DNA of 50,162 bases from Streptomyces sp. NRRL F-2580 (lineage in GTDB: Bacteria > Actinomycetota > Actinomycetes > Streptomycetales > Streptomycetaceae): NCBI RefSeq assembly GCF_000720115.1, contig NZ_JOIR01000044.1, positions 1 through 50,162 of the forward strand, given 5' to 3'. The position numbers and the translations under genes were made by a program. The notes below the pieces were generated by a model. That model was not told the DNA's origin and did not search any database. It saw only the letters and a list, made by a program, of their open reading frames with translations. The number at the start of each line of letters is the position of its first letter. Position 1 is the stretch's first letter. Of this stretch, positions 1 through 8,482 are shown one piece after another.

Positions 1-73
1 CCCCCCCCCCCCGCCCAGCACCCCCCGCCCAGCACCGCCCCGACCGCTCCCGTACGCCACCCAAGGAGCCCCC

Positions 74-634
74 GTGCCCCACCTGCTCGCCATCACCGGC
101 AGCCCCTCCGCCCACTCCCGTACCGCCGTCGTGGCCGACCACGTGCTGCGCCGCCTGTCCCACTCCGGCTTCGGCACCGCACACCTGTCCGTGCGCGAGC
201 TCCCAGCCGCCGACCTGCTCGCCGCCCGCCGCGGCGAGCCCGAGATCCGCCGGGCGCTCGAAGCCGTGGCCGAGGCGGACGGCCTGGTCATCGCGACCCC
301 GGTCTACAAGGCCTCGTACACCGGCCTGCTCAAGGCCTTCCTCGACCTGCTCCCGCAGGACGGCCTCGCCGGCAAGACGATTCTCCCGCTGGCCACCGGC
401 GGCAGCCTCGCCCACGTCCTGACCATCGACTACGCCCTGCGCCCCGTGCTCGCCGCCCTCGGCGCCCGGCACGTCACCGCCGGCCGGTTCGTCCTCGACT
501 CCTCCGTCGAGCGCGGCTCCGGCCCCGACCGGCTGCGGCCCGAGGCCGAGCTCGATCTCTTCCAGGCGGTCGACGAGTTCGCGGAGGCCCTGCGCGCCGC
601 GCCCGCCGCCGCCGCGCTCACCACCGCTCCGTAA
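74..634 (+). CDS. ssuE: NADPH-dependent FMN reductase (SsuE type)
   Basis: Flavodoxin-fold reductase of 186 aa that should supply reduced FMN to the luciferase-like monooxygenase of the same operon. The N-terminus shows the FMN-phosphate loop (ITGSPSAHSRT, residues about 7-17) and the middle part the family stretch ATPVYKASYTGLLKAFLDLL, followed by PLATGGS. Length and motif order match SsuE/MsuE reductases. The GTG start at 74 has an AAGGAG ribosome site at 63-68. A 77-bp gap holding a short tandem repeat separates it from the transporter genes. The function as an FMN reductase is well supported; the link to sulfur compounds is inferred from context. Confidence 0.85.
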   Translation: MPHLLAITGSPSAHSRTAVVADHVLRRLSHSGFGTAHLSVRELPAADLLAARRGEPEIRRALEAVAEADGLVIATPVYKASYTGLLKAFLDLLPQDGLAGKTILPLATGGSLAHVLTIDYALRPVLAALGARHVTAGRFVLDSSVERGSGPDRLRPEAELDLFQAVDEFAEALRAAPAAAALTTAP

Positions 635-649
635 TACGACAACACGACA

Positions 650-677
650 CGACAACCCGACAACCCGACAACCCGAC
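650..677. repeat. 8-bp tandem repeat between ssuE and ssuA
   Basis: Three perfect copies of GACAACCC (651-674) with a partial fourth lie in the gap between the reductase and binding-protein genes. No stable hairpin or operator symmetry is apparent. It is probably slippage-derived spacer sequence. Confidence 0.6.
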
Positions 678-711
678 GCCACCACGCAACCGCACCGACA
701 AGGACCTCGTC

Positions 712-1746
712 ATGCCCGCAGGATTCACCTCGACCCGCACCTCCCGACGCCAGTTCCTGACCCTGCTCGGCATCTCGGCGGCCGCGGTGAGCTGCGGCAC
801 GGCCACCGCCACGGGCGGCGGATCGGGCTCGCAGGTCAAGACCCTGAAGTACCAGGGCTCGGTCGGTGCGGTCACGCTCCCCGAACTCGCCGCCGACCTC
901 GGCTACTTCGAGGACGTCACGCTCGAATGGGTCGGCAACACCATCAGCGGCCCGCAGGACATCCAGTCCGCCGCCACCGGCCAGACCCACTTCGGGAGCG
1001 CCTTCAACGGCGCGGTCATCAAGCTCGCCGCCGGCAAGGCGCCGATCAAGGCGCTCATCTCCTCCTACGGCTCGGACCAGTACTCCTACGCCGGCTACTT
1101 CGTCCTGGAGGACAGCCCGATCCGCTCCGCCCGGGACCTGATCGGCAAGAAGGTCGGCATGAACACCCTGGGCGCCCACTACCAGGCGCTGCTCGACACC
1201 TACCTCAGCCGCAACGGCCTCTCCAAGGCGGACGCGGCCAAGGTCGAGGCCCTGGTGATACCGCCCGTCAACACCGAACAGGCGCTGCGCGCGAAGCAGA
1301 TCGAGGTCGGGGTGCTCACCGGCATCCTGCGCGACAAGGCCGTCGCCGCCGGCGGCATCCGCCCGCTGTTCACCGACGTGGAACTGCTCGGCCCGTTCAG
1401 CGCGGGCACCTACATCATGACCGAGCGCTTCATCAAGCAGAACCCGGACACCGTACGGACCTTCGTGACGGGCGTGGCCAAGGCCATCGAGTGGTCCCGC
1501 ACCACCCCGCGCGAGGAGGCCGTCGCCCGGATGACCGAGATCGTCAAGAAGCGCGGCCGCAACGAGGACACCACCGCCCTGCAGTACTGGCGCTCGTACG
1601 GGATCGCCGAGACGGGCGGCCGGATCCCCGACCAGGAGTTCCAGCTCTGGCTCGACTGGCTCGGTGAGCGCGGCGACATCAAGCAGGGGCAGTTCAAGCC
1701 GTCCGACCTCTACACCAACGAGTTCAACGCCTACGGAAAGGGGTGA
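712..1746 (+). CDS. ssuA: ABC transporter substrate-binding lipoprotein (SsuA/TauA/NitT family)
   Basis: Extracytoplasmic binding protein of 344 aa for sulfonate-like anions. The N-terminus carries a twin-arginine-like signal (SRRQFLTLLGISAAAVSCG) ending in a lipobox with cysteine, so it is probably exported folded and lipid-anchored. The body fits the NMT1/SsuA fold: GYFEDVTLEWV, GQTHFGSAFNGAVIKLAAG, and DLIGKKVGMNTLGAHYQ, which usually contacts the ligand. The ATG at 712 follows an AAGGAC ribosome site. It overlaps the ATPase gene by 4 bp at GTGA. The substrate (sulfonate, sulfonate ester or sulfone) cannot be read from sequence alone. Confidence 0.85.
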   Translation: MPAGFTSTRTSRRQFLTLLGISAAAVSCGTATATGGGSGSQVKTLKYQGSVGAVTLPELAADLGYFEDVTLEWVGNTISGPQDIQSAATGQTHFGSAFNGAVIKLAAGKAPIKALISSYGSDQYSYAGYFVLEDSPIRSARDLIGKKVGMNTLGAHYQALLDTYLSRNGLSKADAAKVEALVIPPVNTEQALRAKQIEVGVLTGILRDKAVAAGGIRPLFTDVELLGPFSAGTYIMTERFIKQNPDTVRTFVTGVAKAIEWSRTTPREEAVARMTEIVKKRGRNEDTTALQYWRSYGIAETGGRIPDQEFQLWLDWLGERGDIKQGQFKPSDLYTNEFNAYGKG

Positions 1747-2549
1747 CGGCCATCATGACGAAGATCGTGTTCGAGGGAGTGCGCAAGACCTTCGGGGAGT
1801 TCACCGCCCTCGACGGCATCGACCTGGAGATCCGCAGCGGGGAGTTCCTCGTGGTCGTCGGACCCAGCGGCTGCGGCAAGTCCACGCTCCTCGACCTCCT
1901 CGGCGGGCTGTCGCGTCCGACGGGCGGCCGGATCCTGCTCGACGGCAAGCCGGTCACCGGGCCGGGTCTGGACCGGGGCATCGTCTTCCAGCAGTACGCG
2001 CTGCTGCCATGGCGCACCGCCCAGGGCAACGTCGAGTTCGGCCTGGAAGCCACCGGTGTGCCGCGCCGCCAACGCGCCGCCCGGGCCAGGGAGTTCCTGG
2101 ACCTCGTCGGACTGACCGGCTTCGAGGACCGGCACCCGCACCAGCTGTCCGGAGGCATGCGCCAGCGCGTCGCCATCGCCCGCGCGCTGGCGTACGACCC
2201 GGACGTGCTGCTGATGGACGAGCCGTTCGCCGCGCTCGACGCGCAGACCCGCGAGTCCCTCCAGGACGAGCTGCGCCGCATCTGGCAGAGGACCGGCAAG
2301 ACCGTCGTCTTCATCACGCACGGCATCGAGGAGGCGGTCTACCTCGGGCAGCGGGTGGCCGTCATGACCTCCCGGCCCGGCCGGGTCAAGGAGGTCGTCC
2401 CGGTCTCCTTCGGCGACCGCGACGGACTGCTGGGGGAGGCCCTGCGGTCCAGCCCGGAGTTCGCCCGCTACCGGCACGAGATCTGGAACCTCCTCCACGA
2501 CGAGGTGGCCCGCGCCCAGCAACTGGAGAAGGAGGCGGCAGCCGCATGA
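1743..2549 (+). CDS. ssuB: ABC transporter ATP-binding protein (SsuB/TauB type)
   Basis: ATPase of 268 aa energising the importer. Walker A is GPSGCGKST, the Q-loop is FQQYALLPW, the signature is LSGGMRQRVAIARALA, Walker B is LLMDEPFAALD, and the switch histidine is in FITHGIEEAV. This matches nitrate/sulfonate/taurine ATPases in length and motif spacing. The start is GTG 1743, overlapping the ssuA stop; ATG 1755 is an alternative giving 264 aa. The 3' end overlaps the permease by ATGA. It should work with the flanking binding protein and permease at the inner face of the membrane. Confidence 0.9.
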   Translation: MTAIMTKIVFEGVRKTFGEFTALDGIDLEIRSGEFLVVVGPSGCGKSTLLDLLGGLSRPTGGRILLDGKPVTGPGLDRGIVFQQYALLPWRTAQGNVEFGLEATGVPRRQRAARAREFLDLVGLTGFEDRHPHQLSGGMRQRVAIARALAYDPDVLLMDEPFAALDAQTRESLQDELRRIWQRTGKTVVFITHGIEEAVYLGQRVAVMTSRPGRVKEVVPVSFGDRDGLLGEALRSSPEFARYRHEIWNLLHDEVARAQQLEKEAAAA

Positions 2550-3985
2550 GCACCGGAACCGACACCACCCCCCTGGCGACCCCGGCCGCCCCGACCCCGA
2601 CCCCGGCGGACTCCGCCCCGACCCCGACCCCGGCGGACTCCGCCCCGACCCCGACCCCGGCGGACTCCGCCCCGACCCCGGCGGACTCCGCCCCGACCCC
2701 GGCCGACTCCGCGCCGGCCCCGGCGGAGTCCGGCCGAGCCCCGGCCCCGGCGGAATCCGGCCTCGCCCCAGCCTCCGCCCTGGCCGGATCCGTCCCGGCC
2801 GCGCAGGCCGTCACCGCCGCCGCCGGGACTGCCGCCGCGGACGGAGCTTCCGCCCTCGAGACCCAGGCTCCGGCCCAGGCCCAGGCCCAGGCCCAGGCTC
2901 CGGCTCCGGCCGGGACCGGCCCTGTCGCCGTCCCGGCCGGGTCCGTCCCGGACGCTGGCACCGCCGCCGTGGACGGACCCTCCGCGCCCAAGACCCCTGC
3001 CTCGGCCCCGGCCGCTGCCTCGGCCCCGGCCGCTGCCTCGGCCCCTGCCTCGGCTCCGGCCCCTGCCGCTGCCTCGGCCCCTGCCTCGGCTCCGGCCGCT
3101 GCCTCGGCCTCGGCCCCGGCCCCGGCCCCGGCCGGGAAGCCCCCGGCCGTCGGCGACGGCGACGCCGACGCCGGCGCCGCCCGCGGGCCGGCCCCCGCCC
3201 GTACGAAGTCCGCCGCGCTCGCCGTCGTACGCGCCCTGAAGGCCGTCGCCGTCCGGACCGCCGCGATCCTCGCGCTGGTCGCCCTCTGGGAGTTCGCCCC
3301 GCGCGCCGGCCTGGTCGACGCCACCTTCCTGCCGCCCATCAGCGAGGTGGCCGTCGCCTGGTGGGAGCTGGCCGGCGACGGCCAGCTCGCCGACCACACC
3401 CAGGCCAGCCTGATCCGCTCCTTCGGCGGCTTCGGCATCGCCGTGGCCGTCGCCGTCCCGCTCGGCCTGCTCATCGGCTGGTACCGGCCGCTCGCCGACT
3501 TCCTCGGGCCGCTGCTGGAGGTCTTCCGCAACACCGCGGCCCTCGCGCTGCTCCCGGTGTTCGTCCTGCTCCTCGGCATCGGCGAGACCTCGAAGGTGTC
3601 GATCGTCGTCTACGCCTGCCTCTGGCCCGTCCTGCTCAACACCATCAGCGCCGTCCGCAACGCCGATCCCACCCTGATCCGGCTCGCCCGGTCAATGGAC
3701 CTCTCGACGCCCCGCCTGTTCCAGAAGGTGATCCTCCCGGCCTCCGTACCGGCCATCTTCACCGGCATCCGGCTCGCCGGCGCCGTCTCCATCCTCGTCC
3801 TCGTCGCCGCCGAGATGATCGGCGCCAAGGCCGGCCTCGGCTATCTGATCAACGCCTCGCAGTTCAACTTCGCGATCCCGCAGATGTACGCGGGCATCGT
3901 CACCATCTCCGCCATCGGTGTGGCCTTCAACCAGCTGCTGGTCACGATCGAACGCCGCCTCAGCACCTGGCGCGTCCCGGCCTGA
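2546..3985 (+). CDS. ssuC: ABC transporter permease (SsuC type) with a long Ala/Pro N-terminal extension
   Basis: Permease of 479 aa, far longer than the usual 250-290 aa. Residues from about 220 onward are a normal BPD_transp_1 permease with six predicted membrane segments (ALVALWEFAPRAGLV, FGGFGIAVAVAVPLGLLIG, ALALLPVFVLLLGIGETSK) and the EAA-loop region around LIRLARSMDLSTPRLFQKV. Residues 1-219 are low-complexity Ala/Pro/Ser/Thr, beginning with repeats of PTPTPADSA and later ASAPAA and AQAQAP runs. The ATG at 2546 overlaps the ssuB stop, so the extension lies in the reading frame that coupling would translate. No later start with a convincing ribosome site was seen. Confidence 0.88.
   Translation: MSTGTDTTPLATPAAPTPTPADSAPTPTPADSAPTPTPADSAPTPADSAPTPADSAPAPAESGRAPAPAESGLAPASALAGSVPAAQAVTAAAGTAAADGASALETQAPAQAQAQAQAPAPAGTGPVAVPAGSVPDAGTAAVDGPSAPKTPASAPAAASAPAAASAPASAPAPAAASAPASAPAAASASAPAPAPAGKPPAVGDGDADAGAARGPAPARTKSAALAVVRALKAVAVRTAAILALVALWEFAPRAGLVDATFLPPISEVAVAWWELAGDGQLADHTQASLIRSFGGFGIAVAVAVPLGLLIGWYRPLADFLGPLLEVFRNTAALALLPVFVLLLGIGETSKVSIVVYACLWPVLLNTISAVRNADPTLIRLARSMDLSTPRLFQKVILPASVPAIFTGIRLAGAVSILVLVAAEMIGAKAGLGYLINASQFNFAIPQMYAGIVTISAIGVAFNQLLVTIERRLSTWRVPA
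2590..3140 (+). repeat. Low-complexity coding repeats in the permease N-terminus
   Basis: The first part holds 27-bp units encoding PTPTPADSA (three copies), followed by 21-bp units encoding PTPADSA. Later come short CAGGCC (AQ) and GCCTCGGCC-type (AS/PA) runs. The frame is kept throughout, which suggests expansion by slippage under selection for an open frame. Confidence 0.8.
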
Positions 3986-4030
3986 CGCGCCCCGGCCTGA
4001 CGCCCGGTGCCTGATGCCCCACGGCTGATG

Positions 4031-4100
4031 CACCCGACGTCCGGCACCCGACGCCCGGCACCCGACGCCCGGCACCCGACGCCCGGCACCCGACGCCCGC
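4031..4100. repeat. Five tandem 14-bp units upstream of the monooxygenase gene
   Basis: Units of CACCCGACGCCCGG stand in direct tandem at 4031-4044 (one C to T change), 4045-4058, 4059-4072, 4073-4086 and 4087-4100 (last base differs). They fill most of the 166-bp gap between the permease and the monooxygenase. No inverted symmetry is evident. Confidence 0.85.
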
Positions 4101-4151
4101 CGCCCGGTGCCCGACCCCCGCTTCGCACCACCTGACACACGAGGAACAGTC

Positions 4152-5486
4152 ATGACCACCACCCCCCGGACCCTCCACCTCAACGCCTTCCTCATGAACG
4201 CCGGGCACCACGACGCCGCCTGGCGCCACCCCGACAGCACCCCCGAACGGGTCACCGACCTGAGGTACTTCCAGGAACTGGCCCGCACCGCCGAGCGCGG
4301 ACGGCTCGACTCCATCTTCTTCGCCGACGGACTCGCCCTCTGGGGCAAGGCCCGTTACAACGCCCTCGGCGGCTTCGAGCCCCTCACCCTGCTGTCCGCC
4401 ATCGCCGCCGTCACCGAGCACATCGGGCTGATCGCGACCGTCTCCACCACCTTCAACGAGCCCTTCAACACCGCCCGGAAGTTCGCCTCCCTCGACCACA
4501 TCAGCGGTGGCCGCGCCGGCTGGAACATCGTCACCTCCGGCACCGTCGACGAGGCCCGCAACTTCAACCGCGACGAGCACCTGGCGCACAACCTCCGCTA
4601 CGACCGCGCCCGCGAGTTCCTCGACGTCGCCACCAAGCTCTGGGACAGCTGGGAGGACGACGCGATCGTCCTCGACAAGGAGGGCGGCATCTACGCCGAC
4701 ACCGACAAGCTCCACCCCGCCGCCCACCGCGGCGAGTACTTCGGTGTCGCCGGACCGCTCAACGTCCCGCGCTCGCCCCAGGGACACCCGCTCCTCGTGC
4801 AGGCCGGCTCCTCCGAGGACGGCAAGGAGTTCGCCGCCCAGTACGCCGAGGCCGTCTTCACCGCGCAGCAGACCCTCGCCGACGGCCAGACCTTCTACAA
4901 GGACCTCAAGTCCCGCCTCGCCAAGTACGGCCGCACCGAGGGCGACCTGCTCGTGCTGCCCGGCATCGCCCCGGTCATCGGCTCCACCGAGGCCGAGGCC
5001 AAGGCCTTGGAGCAGCAGCTGACCGACCTCCAGGTGCCGGAGTACGGCCTCGCCCAGCTCTCCGGCATGCTCAACGTGGACCTGACCGGCCTGCCGCTCG
5101 ACGGCCCGCTGCCCGACCTGCCCGAGGAACGGGACGTCAACGGCAACAAGAGCCGCTTCACCCTCGTCGCCGAGCTCGCCCGCCGTGACGGCCTCACCCT
5201 GCGCGAGCTGATCGCCCGTCTCGGCGCCGGCCGCGGCCACCGCACCTTCGCGGGCACCCCCGAGCAGATCGCCGACCAGCTGGAGGAGTGGTTCGCGCAG
5301 GGCGCCGCCGACGGCTTCAACATCATGGCGCCCGTCCTGCCCACGGGCCTGACCGACTTCGTCGACCACGTCGTGCCGATCCTGCAGCGGCGCGGCCTGT
5401 TCCGCACCGAGTACACCGGCCGCACCCTCCGCGAGAACTACGGCCTGGCCCGGCCGGCCAACCGCCACACCAGGGGGAGCGCATGA
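4152..5486 (+). CDS. FMNH2-dependent monooxygenase, NtaA/SnaA/DszA (luciferase-like) family
   Basis: Enzyme of 444 aa that uses reduced FMN and oxygen to oxidise a small organic substrate. The family is clear: LHLNAFLMNAGHHDAAWRHP at the start, the RFAD-equivalent DSIFFADGL, EPLTLLSAIAAVTEHIGLI, then SGGRAGWNIVTS, NFNRDEH and QAGSSEDGKEFAA. Relatives oxidise nitrilotriacetate, dibenzothiophene sulfone or dimethylsulfone. With an Ssu-type importer and FMN reductase alongside, an organosulfur substrate is likely. The ATG at 4152 follows GAGGA; the next gene overlaps by ATGA. The name SsuD is avoided because this subfamily differs from alkanesulfonate monooxygenase. Confidence 0.87.
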   Translation: MTTTPRTLHLNAFLMNAGHHDAAWRHPDSTPERVTDLRYFQELARTAERGRLDSIFFADGLALWGKARYNALGGFEPLTLLSAIAAVTEHIGLIATVSTTFNEPFNTARKFASLDHISGGRAGWNIVTSGTVDEARNFNRDEHLAHNLRYDRAREFLDVATKLWDSWEDDAIVLDKEGGIYADTDKLHPAAHRGEYFGVAGPLNVPRSPQGHPLLVQAGSSEDGKEFAAQYAEAVFTAQQTLADGQTFYKDLKSRLAKYGRTEGDLLVLPGIAPVIGSTEAEAKALEQQLTDLQVPEYGLAQLSGMLNVDLTGLPLDGPLPDLPEERDVNGNKSRFTLVAELARRDGLTLRELIARLGAGRGHRTFAGTPEQIADQLEEWFAQGAADGFNIMAPVLPTGLTDFVDHVVPILQRRGLFRTEYTGRTLRENYGLARPANRHTRGSA

Positions 5487-7075
5487 CCGATCACGGCACC
5501 GACGTCCTCGTCGTCGGCGGCGGACCGGCCGCGACCTGGGCCGCCCTCAAGGCGGCCCGGGCCGGGGCCCGGGTCGTCCTCGCGGACAAGGGCTACTGCG
5601 GGACGAGCGGCGCCACGGCCGCCGGCGGCACCGGCGTCTGGTACGTGCCGCCCGAGCCGGCCGCCCGCGAGGCGGCCATGGCCTCCCGCGAGGGCCTCGG
5701 GGGCTACCTGGCCGACCGGCGGTGGATGGCCCGGGTCCTCGACGAGACGTACGACAGGATGAACGAGCTGGCCACCGAGGGCCGCTACCCCTTCCCCACC
5801 GGGCCCGACGGCAGGCCGCTCCGGGGCGGCCTCCAAGGCCCCGAGTACATGCGGCGGATGCGCATCCGGATCCGCCGCGCCGGGGTCGAGATCCTCGACC
5901 ACAGCCCGGTCACCGAACTGCTCACCGACGCGGACGGCGCCGTCGCGGGCGCCGCCGGCTACCGCCGCCAGGCCCGGGAGCACTACCGGGTCCGGGCCGG
6001 CGCCGTGGTCCTCGCCACCGGCGGCTGCGCCTTCCTCAGCGGGGCGCTCGGCACCAACACCAACACCGGCGACGGCGCGCTCTTCGCCGCCGAGGCCGGG
6101 GCGGAGCTCTCCGGCATGGAGTTCTCCAACGCCTACGGGATCGCCCCCGAGGGCACCTCGGTCACCAAGACCGCCTTCTACTCCTTCGCCACCTTCTCCC
6201 AGGAGGACGGCAGCGTGCTGGAGGGCGCGGCCAGCCAGGGCGGCCGCTCGGCGATCGCCCGCGAACTCCTCACGGGCGCCCGCGTGTACGCGCGCCTCGA
6301 CCGCGCCGACGAGAAGGCCCGGGCCGCCATGCGCCTGGCCCAGCCCAACTTCTTCCTCACCTTCGACCGGCTCGGCATCGACCCCTTCACCGACCGCTTC
6401 GCCGTGACCCTGCTCGCCGAGGGCACGGTCCGCGGCACCGGCGGCATCCGGATCACCGGCGACGACTGCGCCACCGGCGTCCCGGGCCTGTACGCCGCCG
6501 GGGACGCGGCCACCCGTGAGGAGATCTGCGGCGGCTTCACCGGAGGCGGCAGCCACAACGCCGCCTGGGCCGTCTCCTCCGGCAGCTGGGCAGGCCGGGG
6601 CGCCGCCGCGCACGCCCTGTCCCTCGGTCCGTGGGGACGGGCCGCCGACCGCCCCGTCACCGGCGTCGGCGGAGCCGGGCTGCGCCCGACGGGACACCGG
6701 GCCGAGCCGGGCGGGCACCGGGCCGCCGTGGAACTCGTACAGGCGGAGGTGCTCCCGTACGACAAGAACTACCTGCGCCGCGGTGAGGTCCTCGCCGCCT
6801 CGCTGCGGACCCTGGACGCGGCCTGGTCGCGGCTGAGGGCCACGCTCCACGGCGAGGGCGCGGAGCTGGTCCGGGCCCGGCAGGCGGCCGCGATGACGGC
6901 GCACGCGCGGTGGATGTACGCGGCCGCCCTCGCCCGGCCCGAGACCCGTGGGATGGCCAAGCGGCTGGACCATCCGCAGCAGGACCCGGCACTGCACCAC
7001 CGGATCCTGGTGGGCGGCCTGGACCGGGTGTGGACCCGGCCTGCGGCCCCGGCGGGCACGGGGGTGGCGGCGTGA
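5483..7075 (+). CDS. FAD-binding oxidoreductase, fumarate reductase/APS-reductase-alpha-like
   Basis: Flavoprotein of 530 aa with the Rossmann motif VLVVGGGPAATWAALKAA at the N-terminus, a GTSGATAAGGTGVWYVP flavin-binding stretch, VVLATGGCAF, GTNTNTGDGALFAAEAGAEL and the C-terminal FAD motif GLYAAGDAA. It belongs to the FAD_binding_2 group that includes fumarate reductase, L-aspartate oxidase and AprA. It is translationally coupled (ATGA) to the monooxygenase before it and (GTGA) to the two-cluster ferredoxin after it, so the two probably form an AprAB-like complex. The substrate is unknown; a role in processing a sulfur compound is inferred only from the operon. Confidence 0.8.
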   Translation: MTDHGTDVLVVGGGPAATWAALKAARAGARVVLADKGYCGTSGATAAGGTGVWYVPPEPAAREAAMASREGLGGYLADRRWMARVLDETYDRMNELATEGRYPFPTGPDGRPLRGGLQGPEYMRRMRIRIRRAGVEILDHSPVTELLTDADGAVAGAAGYRRQAREHYRVRAGAVVLATGGCAFLSGALGTNTNTGDGALFAAEAGAELSGMEFSNAYGIAPEGTSVTKTAFYSFATFSQEDGSVLEGAASQGGRSAIARELLTGARVYARLDRADEKARAAMRLAQPNFFLTFDRLGIDPFTDRFAVTLLAEGTVRGTGGIRITGDDCATGVPGLYAAGDAATREEICGGFTGGGSHNAAWAVSSGSWAGRGAAAHALSLGPWGRAADRPVTGVGGAGLRPTGHRAEPGGHRAAVELVQAEVLPYDKNYLRRGEVLAASLRTLDAAWSRLRATLHGEGAELVRARQAAAMTAHARWMYAAALARPETRGMAKRLDHPQQDPALHHRILVGGLDRVWTRPAAPAGTGVAA

Positions 7076-7425
7076 TCGAGCTGGTCTCGCACGAACGGTG
7101 CATCACCTGTGACAAGTGCATCGAGGTGTGCCCGACGGACGTCTTCGAGCGCGGCCCCGGGGGGATCCCGCTGCTCGCCCGGCAGGAGGACTGCCAGACC
7201 TGCTTCCTGTGCGAGGCCAACTGCCCGGCGGACGCGCTGTTCGTCTCGCCGCTGACCCGCCCGGCGGGGGACGACCCGGCCGTACGGGACGAGGCGGCCC
7301 TGGCGGACCGCGGGCTGCTCGGCAGCTACCGGCGCGAGATCGGCTGGGGCGAGGGCCGGACGCCCGGGTCGCTCAGGGCGATCGGGCCGCCGCTGGGAGG
7401 GGACCTGCGGCCGATCACGTCCTGA
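7072..7425 (+). CDS. Two-[4Fe-4S] ferredoxin, AprB-like partner of the flavoprotein
   Basis: Protein of 117 aa with two complete cluster motifs: CITCDKCIEVCP near residue 10 and CQTCFLCEANCP near residue 40. These are followed by a tail of about 65 residues with conserved-looking GLLGSYRREIGWGEGRTPGS. The arrangement and the coupling to an AprA-like flavoprotein suggest an electron-transfer subunit. The GTG start at 7072 overlaps the flavoprotein stop. It is the last gene of the operon and is followed by a hairpin at 7453-7481. Confidence 0.85.
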   Translation: MIELVSHERCITCDKCIEVCPTDVFERGPGGIPLLARQEDCQTCFLCEANCPADALFVSPLTRPAGDDPAVRDEAALADRGLLGSYRREIGWGEGRTPGSLRAIGPPLGGDLRPITS

Positions 7426-7452
7426 GGGCCGGGGGAGGGGCGTTCCGCGCGG

Positions 7453-7481
7453 ACCGCCCCGCCCCCGACGGTCGGGGCGGT
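7453..7481. terminator. Probable bidirectional terminator between convergent genes
   Basis: A perfect 9-bp stem (ACCGCCCCG at 7453-7461 with CGGGGCGGT at 7473-7481) and an 11-nt loop lie between the ferredoxin (+) and the quinone-reductase-like gene (-). There is no T-run, as is usual in Streptomyces. Confidence 0.6.
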
Positions 7482-7524
7482 CGGGGCGATCAGGGCGGGC
7501 CCCCTGCCCCCGCCGGTCCTCGCG

Positions 7525-8445
7525 TCAGACCGTCAGGACGATCTTGCCGCGCGTGCGGCCCGCGGTGCTCAGCTCCCATGCCCTGGCCGCCTCGGCGAGC
7601 GGCAGCGCGTGCTCCACGTTGACGGTGAGGCCGCCCGCGTCGGCCAGTTCCGCGAGGAACGTCAGGTCGGCCGTGTCGGGGCGCACCCACAGCTGGTGGG
7701 CGCCCTTGGCGGCGGCCTGGTGGTCGGCGATGGAGACGACCCGGCCGCGCTCCTTGACCAGGGACTGCAGGGTCTCCACGACGTCGTCCCCGTAGAAGTC
7801 CAGGGCCGCGTCGACGCCTTCGGGCGCCAGCTCGCGGATCCGGTCCGCCAGGCCCTCCCCGTACAGCACCGGTTCGGCGCCGAGCCCGCGCAGGTAGTCG
7901 TGGTTGTGCGCGCCGGCCGTGCCGATGACCCGCAGGCCGAGCGCGACGGCGATCTGCACGCCGAAGGAGCCCGTGCCGCCCGCCGCGGAGTGGATGACGA
8001 CGGTCTCGCCGGCCTTGACGCCCACGCGGGTGAGGGACTGGTAGGCCGTGAGGCCGGCCAGCGGGATGCCCGCGGCCTGCTCGAAGCTCAGCGCGCGGGG
8101 CTTGCGGGCGAGGGTGCGGACGGGGGCGCTGACCAGTTCGGCGTAGGTGCCGAGCTCCACCCATTCCTTGCGGACGTAGCCGTACACCTCGTCGCCCACG
8201 GCGAACTCGAAGGTGTCCGGGCCGACCGCCTCGACGACTCCGGCGACGTCCCAGCCGGGTATGACGGGATGGCGGACTTCGAGGATCGGGTCGAGGTACC
8301 CGGCGGCGAGCTTCCAGTCCACCGGGTTGACCCCGGCGGCCTTGACGCGGACGAGCACCTCGCCCGGTCCCACCTTAGGCTCCGGTACGTCAACGAGCGT
8401 GAGGTTCTCGGCAGTTCCGTATGCGCTGTACGTGATGGCCTTCAT
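7525..8445 (-). CDS. Zinc-independent NADP-dependent quinone oxidoreductase-like enzyme (MDR family)
   Basis: Medium-chain reductase of 306 aa. The GroES-like N-terminal half has VKAAGVNPVDWKLAAGYLD and HPVIPGWDVAGVVEAVG; the Rossmann half has AGIPLAGLTAYQSL and VVIHSAAGGTGSFGVQIAVA, the NADPH loop of quinone reductases. No catalytic zinc ligands are visible. ATG 8445 (MKAITYSAYGTAENL) is preferred; a TTG 12 bp upstream is possible. The natural substrate is unknown; enones or quinones are typical of the family. It ends 43 bp before the annotated function of the sulfur operon terminator region begins and appears to be an independent gene. Confidence 0.85.
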   Translation of the reverse strand: MKAITYSAYGTAENLTLVDVPEPKVGPGEVLVRVKAAGVNPVDWKLAAGYLDPILEVRHPVIPGWDVAGVVEAVGPDTFEFAVGDEVYGYVRKEWVELGTYAELVSAPVRTLARKPRALSFEQAAGIPLAGLTAYQSLTRVGVKAGETVVIHSAAGGTGSFGVQIAVALGLRVIGTAGAHNHDYLRGLGAEPVLYGEGLADRIRELAPEGVDAALDFYGDDVVETLQSLVKERGRVVSIADHQAAAKGAHQLWVRPDTADLTFLAELADAGGLTVNVEHALPLAEAARAWELSTAGRTRGKIVLTV

Positions 8446-8482
8446 GATCGTTCCCAACCGGGCCCCGCCGGACCCTATTCCC

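Noticed and set aside
1664..2545. Extension of the permease frame upstream of 2546
   Set aside because: The frame is open but lies wholly within ssuA and ssuB and codes for Arg/Pro-rich sequence. ATG 2546 overlaps the ssuB stop and is the natural start.
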